A stretch of DNA of 9,712 nucleotides from assembly GCA_031274565.1 (NCBI GenBank), contig JAISPY010000142.1, positions 1 through 9,712 on the forward strand, read 5' to 3'. Source of the stretch: Treponema sp. GTDB lineage: Bacteria; Spirochaetota; Spirochaetia; Treponematales; Breznakiellaceae. This document shows, piece by piece, positions 1 to 6,198 of this stretch. The notes under the pieces were generated by a model that saw nothing but the letters and a program-made list of their open reading frames with translations, had not been told where the DNA came from and searched no databases. Numbering within the stretch: the first letter of the stretch is position 1; the number at the start of each line of letters is the position of its first letter. The position numbers and the translations under genes are program-made.

Positions 1-50
1 CCCCCACCGAAAAACTCTACGAACTGCGGAAGGTAAAAACAGCGGTTTAA
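1..50 (+). CDS. C-terminal end of an unidentified gene (partial)
   Basis: Reading from base 3, fifteen sense codons (PTEKLYELRKVKTAV) run to a TAA at 48-50. A strong intrinsic terminator follows 25 bases later, which is what one expects after a real gene. The residues are charged and plausible for a protein end, but the fragment is too short to assign a family. The other two forward frames do not give as convincing an ending before the terminator. Confidence 0.4.
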   Translation, partial: PTEKLYELRKVKTAV

Positions 51-74
51 TGTTTTCTCAGAAATATCCCCTGC

Positions 75-108
75 AAAAAAGACCCGTCTCCTGGCGGGTC
101 TTTTTTTT
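75..108 (+). terminator. Intrinsic terminator after the left-edge gene
   Basis: GACCCG (81-86) pairs with CGGGTC (95-100) around an 8-nt loop. Six A's lie before the stem and eight T's after it. The flanking A and T runs extend the stem and make it usable in either direction. Its arms share the GACCCG/CGGGTC core with the terminator at 276-303. Confidence 0.85.
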
Positions 109-142
109 GCCCATAAGCCGATTTTTTCTCCGGTATGGACGC

Positions 143-172
143 TTTTCACGGGGACTTACCTGGAATTATAGT
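143..172 (+). promoter_or_regulatory. Sigma70-type promoter for the small RNA
   Basis: TTTTCA (143-148, 4/6 to the -35 consensus) and TATAGT (167-172, 5/6 to the -10 consensus) are separated by 18 bp. The expected start is near base 179. The next strong downstream element is a terminator with no credible ORF between, so the unit appears to make a short non-coding transcript. Confidence 0.5.
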
Positions 173-178
173 TTGCAC

Positions 179-303
179 CGGAGTGGATAGGGGCTACTCA
201 TCGGACGAGAACCTTTGGATGGGGGACTTTACGCCCACCGCAAAACCCTATGAACGAAGGCAATCCTTGTACTCGAAGACCCGTCGCTGACGGGTCTTTT
301 TTT
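179..303 (+). ncRNA. Predicted independent small RNA of unknown class
   Basis: The stretch lies between a promoter (143-172) and an intrinsic terminator (276-303), giving a transcript of about 125 nt. No ORF with a ribosome binding site is present. By eye it can fold as a multi-branch structure: ATAGGG (187-192) pairs with CCCTAT (246-251) and encloses two hairpins. One is CTC/GAG (197-199 with 207-209). The other is GGATGGG with CCCACC (217-223 with 234-239, one bulged A). AAGG/CCTT (near 257-266) can form another small stem before the terminator. I could not match it to 4.5S, tmRNA, RNase P or a riboswitch I know. A distant 6S-like RNA or a terminating leader of the downstream membrane operon are possible alternatives. 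Promoter and terminator are seen; the class is unknown. Confidence 0.5.
276..303 (+). terminator. Intrinsic terminator of the small RNA
   Basis: A perfect 8-bp stem, GACCCGTC (278-285) with GACGGGTC (289-296), has a 3-nt GCT loop and is followed by seven T's (297-303). Confidence 0.88.
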
Positions 304-328
304 GCCTATGCCCTGACATGAAAAACTT

Positions 329-342
329 GGACCAAAGGTCCG
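329..342. repeat. Short palindromic repeat, copy 1
   Basis: GGACC-AAA-GGTCC followed by G. The same 14 bases occur again at 6243-6256, and both copies are followed by one variable base and then AAAA. Both copies are intergenic. The dyad can form a tight hairpin with a 3-nt loop. Two copies in under 10 kb suggest a dispersed intergenic element. Confidence 0.6.
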
Positions 343-402
343 TAAAAAGTCCCACCGGCCCGGATTAAAACCGCAGCGCGGCATAGGGCAGCGAAGCGGT
401 AC

Positions 403-431
403 TTGTCAGCGGCTTCCAGCTATGCTATGAA
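403..431 (+). promoter_or_regulatory. Sigma70-type promoter of the membrane operon
   Basis: TTGTCA (403-408, 5/6) and TATGAA (426-431, 4/6) are spaced by 17 bp. The expected start is near 438, leaving a leader of about 33 nt before the ATG at 471. A further -10-like TATACT at 442-447 has no good -35 partner. Part of the -35 lies in an inverted repeat: CTGACA at 313-318 pairs with TGTCAG at 404-409. Confidence 0.5.
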
Positions 432-470
432 ATACTATGTGTATACTTCCAAACCACCTAAAAACCACCC

Positions 471-893
471 ATGCCGCGTATGAAAAGCCCATCCTTTTTT
501 AAACCCCTGGACTTTGCGGCGATCGGCATAGCCCTGACCATTACCCTGGTAAGTGCGGTCTCTCTCTATGCCCACCGCGGAGCGCAAACCAGGATAAGCA
601 TTGCCGGAGATGAGGCAACCTGGACCTTTCCCCAGGACGCTGCGGAACTGGTTACCGTGGCAGGCCCTCTCGGGGATACGGTGGTGGAGTTGCGGGACGG
701 GACGGCACGGGTGCGATCTTCACCCTGTACCAATCAGACCTGTGTGGCTGCCGGTGCAATTCAAGCGCATGGCCAATGGATAGCATGCCTGCCGAACAAG
801 GTATTGATCGCTATAGGTACAAGCGGCGCCGAGAAGGAGCGCGTTTTGACCCAGGATGAACCCGGCGGAGATATTGATGGCGCAGTCTGGTAA
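471..893 (+). CDS. Membrane-anchored NusG domain II-containing protein
   Basis: The product is 140 aa. A single hydrophobic segment at about residues 13-33 follows a short basic N-terminus, so the rest (35-140) is predicted to lie outside the membrane. The core resembles the NusG_II family (PF07009): a beta-rich domain with the signature SPCTNQTC (Cys86, Cys91), then a G-x-I stretch and ACLPNKVLI (Cys106). The family has no known transcription role despite its name. It is usually next to a Gx-transporter protein, as here, and from memory this pair corresponds to EetA/EetB of flavin-based electron-transfer loci. There is no clear Shine-Dalgarno before ATG 471, and ATG 480 in the same frame is an equally possible start. 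The end overlaps the next gene by 17 bases. The family call is fairly secure; the function is unknown. Confidence 0.8.
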   Translation: MPRMKSPSFFKPLDFAAIGIALTITLVSAVSLYAHRGAQTRISIAGDEATWTFPQDAAELVTVAGPLGDTVVELRDGTARVRSSPCTNQTCVAAGAIQAHGQWIACLPNKVLIAIGTSGAEKERVLTQDEPGGDIDGAVW

Positions 894-1407
894 AGCGGAA
901 CGGGCTACTGCCGCACTGCTGGGAGGATTCTGTCTCTTTTTATCTACCCTGGAGTACCTGGTTCCTAAACCGCTTCCCTTCATGCGGATCGGCCTTGCCA
1001 ATGTACCCCTCATGCTGGCATTGGATATCTTTACCTTAAAATCCTTTGCCATGCTCGTGATCATCAAGGTTGTGGGGCAGGCAATCATCACGGGAACCTT
1101 TTTTTCATATATCTTTTTATTTTCCTTGGCCGGTACCTGTTCGTCTGCGGCGGTCATGTACCTCTTACGGCGGTTTCTTGGACCAAAACGCATCAGCTTC
1201 ATAGGCGTCAGTGTCTTAGGGGCCTTGTGCTCCAATGGGTCTCAACTGGTTCTGGCCCGGTTTTTTGTTTTTGGAGGGGGGATCAAATTCCTGGTTCCTC
1301 CGTTTCTGATCGCGGGGATCATTACCGGTATGAGCCTAGGGATCTTCTGTGAAACCTTCACCTCCCGTTCACGCTGGTATCACCAGCATATCCGGTCCAT
1401 TCCATGA
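877..1407 (+). CDS. Gx transporter family protein (heptaprenyl diphosphate synthase component I-like)
   Basis: This 176-aa, very hydrophobic protein has about five or six membrane segments. Family-like stretches include MRIGLANVPLML, FLFSLAG, GALCSNGSQLVLARFFVFG and PPFLIAGIITG, typical of PF07456. That family is often labelled heptaprenyl diphosphate synthase component I, but there is no DDxxD prenyltransferase motif, so an enzymatic role is unlikely. The family is grouped with ECF-transporter S components and probably moves or binds a small molecule or prenyl compound. I chose ATG 877 because GGAG (867-870) lies 6 bases upstream. ATG 856 in the same frame would add 7 residues but lacks a properly spaced site. 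The gene starts inside the NusG_II gene, and its stop overlaps the next start (ATGA at 1404-1407), which implies translational coupling. The substrate is unknown. Confidence 0.82.
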   Translation: MAQSGKAERATAALLGGFCLFLSTLEYLVPKPLPFMRIGLANVPLMLALDIFTLKSFAMLVIIKVVGQAIITGTFFSYIFLFSLAGTCSSAAVMYLLRRFLGPKRISFIGVSVLGALCSNGSQLVLARFFVFGGGIKFLVPPFLIAGIITGMSLGIFCETFTSRSRWYHQHIRSIP

Positions 1408-2054
1408 AAGCCCCGAGTGCATCTCCGGACTGGGAGCAGGAATTGAGCAGCGGCGCCCTCTGCGTGGCAGGACTGATCATGATGGTTGCGTTTTTGCTCA
1501 ACCCGTCCATCCTGCTCAGGACGGTCCAGTTTCTGATCTTCTGGGTTTACGCAAGACTGCGGGGTAAAAGGAACAAGCCCCTCATCACGCTGTCGGTCAT
1601 GGGAGGCATCGTGATCTTTAACCTCTTCGTGCCCTATGGCAGGGTCCTCTTGGAATTGGGTCCCTTCCCCATTACCCAGGGGGCGCTCCTGTCGGGTCTG
1701 CACAAGGCTGTTACCCTGGAGGGGCTTATTATGCTCTCCAAGGCTTCCATCCGTTCAGATTTGCGCTTACCCGGTGCCTTTGGCGCGCTGTTAGGGGAAT
1801 CCTTCCGTATCTTAGAAGGGATCACCCGGCGTAAGACCCGGATTACCTGGAAGCGCCTTATCGAAGGGATAGACCATCTGATGCTGGAATTAAGCGCTGA
1901 ACAGGAATCCTGGGCAGACTCGTCCCCGGCGATCCCCCCCGGGCATACCGTAAAACCCCGGAGTACGCTTACCGGTTTCCTGCTCCTCGGAGCAGCATGC
2001 CTCCCCATCCTCGCCCTCACTTTTTTTTCTCTTACTGCTCATGTGCCTTACTAA
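1404..2054 (+). CDS. Integral membrane protein, weakly EcfT/CbiQ-like
   Basis: The product is 216 aa. Hydrophobic segments lie near residues 18-33, 37-48, 60-80 and 190-210. A long amphipathic region sits between, with SDLRLPGAFGALLGESFRIL (about 118-137) and a basic stretch with TRRKTR. The layout of an N-terminal membrane pair, a re-entrant helix, then LP-x-F and a helical segment ending in RIL recalls the transmembrane T subunit (CbiQ/EcfT) of ECF transporters. The usual paired Ala-Arg-x ATPase-coupling motifs are not evident. It begins in an ATGA overlap with the Gx gene, so it is almost certainly the third member of the same unit. No ATP-binding subunit is encoded nearby; shared ECF ATPases elsewhere in the genome would be needed if it is a true transporter. 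Existence as a gene is solid; the family is a guess. Confidence 0.6.
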   Translation: MKAPSASPDWEQELSSGALCVAGLIMMVAFLLNPSILLRTVQFLIFWVYARLRGKRNKPLITLSVMGGIVIFNLFVPYGRVLLELGPFPITQGALLSGLHKAVTLEGLIMLSKASIRSDLRLPGAFGALLGESFRILEGITRRKTRITWKRLIEGIDHLMLELSAEQESWADSSPAIPPGHTVKPRSTLTGFLLLGAACLPILALTFFSLTAHVPY

Positions 2055-2075
2055 CTACCTGCCCACTTTTCTATG

Positions 2076-2110
2076 AAATACTCCGTATCCCTGCCAGCTA
2101 CGGAGTATTT
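2076..2110. terminator. Perfect 12-bp hairpin between convergent genes, possible terminator
   Basis: AAATACTCCGTA (2076-2087) pairs exactly with TACGGAGTATTT (2099-2110) around an 11-nt loop, 21 bases after the stop of the membrane operon. The stem starts with AAA and ends with TTT, so it could act on either strand, but there is no long U tract after it. A terminator shared by the convergent genes is the likeliest role. Confidence 0.5.
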
Positions 2111-2111
2111 C

Positions 2112-2144
2112 CGCTTCGGCGTTTCTTGCAGCAGCGCCGAAGCG
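2112..2144. repeat. Second perfect hairpin, GC-rich, adjacent to the first
   Basis: CGCTTCGGCG (2112-2121) pairs exactly with CGCCGAAGCG (2135-2144) around a 13-nt loop. It starts one base after the preceding hairpin ends. Downstream is an alternating GC tract and then TCTTTCT. It may back up termination or protect the mRNA 3' end. Confidence 0.5.
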
Positions 2145-2195
2145 CGCGTGCGCCGCTCTTTCTAACCCTGCCGCATTCATTTAGAAAAAAGAAAA

Positions 2196-3218
2196 TTAGA
2201 AAAGATTGGTGAGGGGTAGATTATTGAGCAGTAATAGTTCCGGACGATATTCAAAGTGCATGGTATCGTAGAAGAACCATTTCCCCCCCCAGATAAACCC
2301 GTAAGCTTCAAAGGCTTTAATAACCGCATCCGGCGGGTGGAGACGCTTTTCATAGGGAACCGTCCACCATTCACCGGTGGTTCGGGCGGTCCAGAGCCAA
2401 TAGGTTGCTAAGCCACTCGATTTGGGTAACAGGTCCAGGGCAGCGCCGTAGGCATGAAAGCTCCGGCTCTCCGTGTCAGCGATATTCCGCCAATTCCAAC
2501 CAGAAATGGAATTAATGGTGTTTATCCATTGTCGCACCTGGGTACTGGTCCGGGCCTCCGCATAGATCCGCTCTTCCACCAGGGCAAGTTCTTCTAAGAT
2601 GGCGTAATGAACCAGCACATTACGGCCCAGAAAACGTATGGTTTTTACCCGCTCATAGGCTGCCTCCTTGGTGGAGGCCCGCCAGAGGGCGTCATAGAAA
2701 TGCAGGGAGCGTTTTGGCGGATGCAGACGCCGCCGATCCGATTGGGCCTTCAAACGGGCGCTTGCTTCAGGGCCGGGCGGAGTCCAGGGGGGCAATTCCG
2801 CTGGGTAGGTATAGAAAGGCTGGGGATCGTATTCCGAAGCACGGTTTCGCAGTTCTTCCGGCAGCAGTCTACCCTGGGCATAATAGTAATAGATCCCCCG
2901 GATCGGTACTGCCCAATCCCCGTTTCGGTAGACCGCAGGGCCGATCCGGTCAGGATACGCCGCGGCCAGGGCTTGCATAATGACTTCAGCCCGTTCAGGG
3001 GGTTCCGCAACTAATTCTGGGGGATGTTCCTGCGGCGGTTCCGCTAAAGCCGCTTGAGCGCTGTGTTCAAGCCGTATCGGCGTTTCCGCTCCTTCGATTC
3101 CCGCGGGTTCCTGGGACCGAAACACCCGGGGCTGCTGTATCATTCCCAGGCTGAAACTTCCCGTTGCCTCAAAGATGAGGAGAAAACACCCTAACGCCAT
3201 ATCCGTTCTGAGATACAT
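2196..3218 (-). CDS. D-alanyl-D-alanine carboxypeptidase, M15 (VanY-like) metallopeptidase
   Basis: The product is 340 aa from ATG at 3216-3218. A short hydrophobic N-terminus (about residues 7-25) suggests a signal peptide or anchor. A Pro/Glu-rich spacer with a repeated AEPP motif follows, then a helical region, then a C-terminal catalytic domain of the M15_4 type. Zinc-site motifs are visible: SFHAYGAALD (His255, Asp262) and, near the end, YDTMHFEY (Asp318, His321, Glu323), as in VanY-like peptidases that remove the terminal D-Ala of peptidoglycan stems. The expected location is the periplasm. The start is uncertain. AAAAGGA lies 12 bases upstream of the chosen ATG, which is rather far; ATG at 3198-3200 is also possible. 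The frame stays open upstream to 3377, but those 53 codons look like noise. A lone -10-like TATACT on the minus strand (3289-3294) lacks a convincing -35. The gene stands alone and convergent to the membrane operon. Confidence 0.85.
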   Translation of the reverse strand: MYLRTDMALGCFLLIFEATGSFSLGMIQQPRVFRSQEPAGIEGAETPIRLEHSAQAALAEPPQEHPPELVAEPPERAEVIMQALAAAYPDRIGPAVYRNGDWAVPIRGIYYYYAQGRLLPEELRNRASEYDPQPFYTYPAELPPWTPPGPEASARLKAQSDRRRLHPPKRSLHFYDALWRASTKEAAYERVKTIRFLGRNVLVHYAILEELALVEERIYAEARTSTQVRQWINTINSISGWNWRNIADTESRSFHAYGAALDLLPKSSGLATYWLWTARTTGEWWTVPYEKRLHPPDAVIKAFEAYGFIWGGKWFFYDTMHFEYRPELLLLNNLPLTNLF

Positions 3219-3401
3219 ACCAACACGACATCCTTTTAATAAAGATAAATCACAACTTCGTACCAACCCATTCTTTGCATACAAGGGTAGTATAGTACGG
3301 GAATTCAGGAATTGGTATACCCATCCAGCGTTTGAACCTCGGGGCCGATGTTTGATCGTAGGATACACGCACCGCATCCTTTGCCGGTTCCAGAAGGGGT
3401 T

Positions 3402-3428
3402 GTCCGTGTCGTCGGTGTCGTCCGTGGT
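3402..3428. repeat. Three tandem 9-bp units
   Basis: GTCCGTGTC, GTCGGTGTC and GTCCGTGGT follow each other without spacing (3402-3410, 3411-3419, 3420-3428). On the minus strand the unit reads like GACACGGAC. The period and the ACAC-based unit resemble the ACACGAATT units of the inverted repeat 130 bp downstream. Confidence 0.65.
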
Positions 3429-3560
3429 TATCCTAAATTGAGCATTGCGAGAACATCCCTATTGGCCGTTGACCATCCTGTTTGATATGCTTGATAAATA
3501 TACTAAAAAATTGTATCACGGTAAGACAGAGAATCAGGGCCGGCGCACATAACAATTTTT

Positions 3561-3630
3561 GTCCACGAATTACACGAATTAAGAACGGTGATCATTCCCT
3601 AATTCGCGTTAATTCGCGTCATTCGCGGAC
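3561..3630. repeat. Imperfect inverted repeat built of 9-10-bp units
   Basis: The left arm 3561-3581 begins GTCCACGAATTACACGAATT. It matches the reverse complement of the right arm 3610-3630 at 18 of 21 positions. In a minus-strand RNA two of the three mismatches become G-U pairs, giving 20 of 21 pairs; on the plus strand they are A-C mismatches. An extra AATTCGCGTT unit (3601-3610) lies in the 28-nt loop side. Similar ACGAATTACACGAATT elements are, from memory, dispersed in many bacterial genomes. Confidence 0.7.
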
Positions 3631-3690
3631 TCTTTTGTTTATATGCGCTCGCCCTGGACAGAGAATAGGATACCATACAAGGGAGCAATT

Positions 3691-6159
3691 ATGCGCGTTC
3701 TGAAATTTGGCGGTACATCCGTCGGTTCGATAGAAGCAATCCGTAAGGTAGTGGAGATTATCAAAGATACGGAACATTCCGGCCAGGTCCAGGTGGTGGT
3801 GGCTTCCGCTCTTGCGGGGATCACTGACGGCCTCATCGGGCTGGCTCGAAGCGCTCAAACCGCTGACCATGCCGCTCTTGATACGGTTCAAGCCATGCAA
3901 AACCGGTACCGGACCATCGCTGAGGCCTTTCTTGCAGGCGGAGACCTGGACCAGGCATTTTTCTTCATAGCAGCGGACTTTGAAGCGCTCACCCGTACCT
4001 TGGATGGGATTGCCATCCTCCGGGAGCTTTCTCTCAGGACCCTCGATGAGGTGATGAGCTTTGGGGAACGGCTTTCTGCCCGACTGCTCGCCCATATCCT
4101 CACGGCTCAGGGGGTACCTGCCGAGTACCTGGATACCCGGGAGCTTATTAAAACCGATAATCACCACGGAAATGCCCAGGTCTTAGGAGCGAAAACTGCG
4201 GATACCCTACGCTCCTACTTTCAGTCTGCTCCCCGATCCCTGTACGTGGCCACCGGCTTTATCGGCTCTGCTCCGGATGGGGCTACCACCACCCTGGGAC
4301 GGGGTGGATCGGACCTGAGCGCCGCACTCTTCGGCGCTGCATTGGAGGTGGAGGAAGTGGAAATATGGACCGATGTAGACGGGATTCTCACGGCGGATCC
4401 CCGAATGGTAAAAAACGCCTTTACCATCGACGCGCTTTCATACGTGGAAGCCATGGAACTTTCCCATTTTGGCGCCAAAGTACTGTACCCACCCACTGTC
4501 CGGCCTGCCTTGGAAAAAGGCATACCCATTACTATCCGGAATACCTTTAACCCGGCAGGCAAGGGGACCCGGATCACCCGGACCGCCCCGGAGGGTCCCT
4601 ATCCCATCCGGGGGATCAGTTCCATGGCTCCGGTGGTCTTGATCCGTATTCAGGGTTCAGGTATGGTCGGCGTGGCGGGGTTCTCTTCCCGGCTCTTCGG
4701 CGCGCTGGCGCGGCGGCGGATCAGCGTGATCCTCATCACCCAAAGTTCCAGCGAATACTCCATCTGTTTTGCGACCCTCCCTGAAGATGCGGCGGCGGCG
4801 GAGGCTGCCTTGCACGAGGAATTTGAGCGGGAGATTGCTTCCGACGCGCTGGATGCCCCGGTAACGGAACCGGACCTGGCGATCATTGCAGTGGTGGGGT
4901 CCCGGATGAAACGGACCTCCGGGATTTGCGGCAAGGTATTTCATGCGCTGGGCCGGAACGGGGTTAATGTGGTTGCCATAGCCCAGGGTTCTTCGGAATG
5001 TAACATTTCGGCGGTCATAGCCCGCTCCGATCAGGCTAAGGCCCTCAATGCGGTCCACGAGGCGTTTTTCCTTGCCGGGGTCCGTTCGGTCAACCTGTTC
5101 CTGGTGGGGATAGGGCTTATCGGCGGTACCTTGCTGGAGCAGCTCGCGGAACAGAAGGCGGTTCTGGCGGGGGAACACCAGATCCGTATCAACCTCGTAG
5201 GCGCGGCCAATTCCCGGAACATGATCTTCAATCCCGAAGGGCTGGACCCGCAAAAGGTGCAATCCCGGTTACAACGTTCCGGAGAAGGGGTGGTCCCCTT
5301 TGCTTTGCCCGGGTTTATCGAACGGATGAAGGACCTGAATCTGCCGAATACCGCGTTTTGTGATTGTACTGCCAGCGACGAGGTAGCCGCCCAGTATGAG
5401 GCGCTGCTGCGATCCGCCATTCCCATTGTTACGCCCAATAAGCGGGCCAATTCCGGTCCCTATGCATATTACAAAAAGCTCATCACCCTTTCTAAGGATC
5501 GAGGCATACCCTATCTGTACGAGGTTACGGTCTGCGCGGGGCTGCCGGTCATTTCCACCCTCCGGGACTTGTTTCTTTCAGGGGATAAGGTACGACGGAT
5601 CGAAGCGGTGCTGTCCGGGACGCTGAGTTTTATTTTCAACAATTACGATGGGAGTAAGTCCTTTTCCGCGCTGGTACGGGAGGCCAAGGCCAAGGGCTAT
5701 ACGGAGCCGGATCCCCGGGACGACCTGAACGCCAAAGACGCGGCCCGCAAAGCCCTGATCCTTGCCCGGGAATGTGGGATGCCCTTGGAATTTACGGATG
5801 TGACCATCGAGCCTATTCTGCCTGCGGCCTGTTTTGCCGCTCAAGGGCTGGAGGCGTTTTTCGCGGAACTGGAAAAAGTAGACCTGGTTTTTGAAAAACA
5901 GCGTGCGGAAGCCGCAGCGCGGGGAGAGGCGCTTCGGTATGTGGCTATCATCGAAGCCGGTTCCGCAAGGCTTACCCTCCGCTCAGAACCCGCGGCAAGT
6001 CCCTTCCGTTCCTTGGTGGATTCTGACAATATCGTGGTGATCACCACGGATCGGTATTCCCGGTTATCCATTGTGATAAAAGGCCCCGGTGCAGGCGCAC
6101 CGGTTACTGCGGGCGGCGTGTTTGCGGACATCCTGCGGATAGCCCGGACTTTGGTATGA
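3691..6159 (+). CDS. thrA: Bifunctional aspartokinase / homoserine dehydrogenase
   Basis: The 822-aa product carries two activities of the aspartate pathway: ATP-dependent phosphorylation of aspartate, and NAD(P)H reduction of aspartate semialdehyde to homoserine, leading to threonine and methionine. Kinase domain (about 1-290): KFGGTSVGS (5-13), LGRGGSDLSA (202-211) and WTDVDGILTADPR (226-238). Two ACT regulatory domains follow (about 314-390 and 396-455). Dehydrogenase domain (about 466-822): nucleotide-binding GIGLIGG (473-479), LSGTLSFIFN (641-650) and the GYTEPDPRDDLNAKDAARK region, whose Asp683 and Lys687 correspond to the catalytic pair known from yeast. The length matches the 820 aa of E. 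coli ThrA, so the fusion is complete. ATG 3691 has GGGAG (3681-3685) 5 bases upstream; the frame opens earlier at 3643 but without such a site. ACT domains suggest feedback inhibition, as in E. coli. thrB and thrC are not adjacent. Confidence 0.96.
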   Translation: MRVLKFGGTSVGSIEAIRKVVEIIKDTEHSGQVQVVVASALAGITDGLIGLARSAQTADHAALDTVQAMQNRYRTIAEAFLAGGDLDQAFFFIAADFEALTRTLDGIAILRELSLRTLDEVMSFGERLSARLLAHILTAQGVPAEYLDTRELIKTDNHHGNAQVLGAKTADTLRSYFQSAPRSLYVATGFIGSAPDGATTTLGRGGSDLSAALFGAALEVEEVEIWTDVDGILTADPRMVKNAFTIDALSYVEAMELSHFGAKVLYPPTVRPALEKGIPITIRNTFNPAGKGTRITRTAPEGPYPIRGISSMAPVVLIRIQGSGMVGVAGFSSRLFGALARRRISVILITQSSSEYSICFATLPEDAAAAEAALHEEFEREIASDALDAPVTEPDLAIIAVVGSRMKRTSGICGKVFHALGRNGVNVVAIAQGSSECNISAVIARSDQAKALNAVHEAFFLAGVRSVNLFLVGIGLIGGTLLEQLAEQKAVLAGEHQIRINLVGAANSRNMIFNPEGLDPQKVQSRLQRSGEGVVPFALPGFIERMKDLNLPNTAFCDCTASDEVAAQYEALLRSAIPIVTPNKRANSGPYAYYKKLITLSKDRGIPYLYEVTVCAGLPVISTLRDLFLSGDKVRRIEAVLSGTLSFIFNNYDGSKSFSALVREAKAKGYTEPDPRDDLNAKDAARKALILARECGMPLEFTDVTIEPILPAACFAAQGLEAFFAELEKVDLVFEKQRAEAAARGEALRYVAIIEAGSARLTLRSEPAASPFRSLVDSDNIVVITTDRYSRLSIVIKGPGAGAPVTAGGVFADILRIARTLV

Positions 6160-6198
6160 CCGGATACGCATACGGGGGACCACCGGTACGGCTCCCCT

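Larger units (their letters stand above)
3219..3690. other. Gene-free interval upstream of thrA and of the M15 gene (divergent region)
   Basis: No credible gene was found in these 472 bases. The interval must hold promoters for both flanking, divergent genes. TATACT occurs on the minus strand at 3289-3294 and on the plus strand at 3499-3504 within AT-rich DNA, but neither has a good -35 at normal spacing. It also carries the 9-bp tandem repeat at 3402-3428 and the inverted repeat at 3561-3630. I could not recognise anything in about 3429-3490 or 3505-3560. I saw no leader peptide, T-box or known riboswitch before thrA. Confidence 0.6.

Noticed and set aside
179..303. Identity as SRP, tmRNA, RNase P or a common riboswitch
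   Set aside because: I could not find the GGAAGGAAGC-type SRP loop, a tRNA-like end, the RNase P GAGGAAAGTCC motif, or conserved boxes of cobalamin, TPP or FMN riboswitches. The resemblance of GGACGAGAACC to part of E. coli 6S RNA is too short to use.
1997..2212. 71-codon plus-strand frame at the end of the membrane operon
   Set aside because: Overlaps the real C-terminus in another frame and runs through both perfect hairpins.
2607..3014. Open frames on the plus strand within the M15 peptidase gene
   Set aside because: Antisense to a gene with clear catalytic motifs; compositionally biased, no domain.
3219..3377. N-terminal extension of the M15 peptidase to ATG at 3377
   Set aside because: The added 53 residues look non-coding, put the signal peptide inside the protein, and have no ribosome binding site.
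3643..3690. Upstream ATG for thrA at 3643
   Set aside because: ATG 3691 has GGGAG at ideal spacing, and KFGGTS then falls at residues 5-10 as in other aspartokinases.
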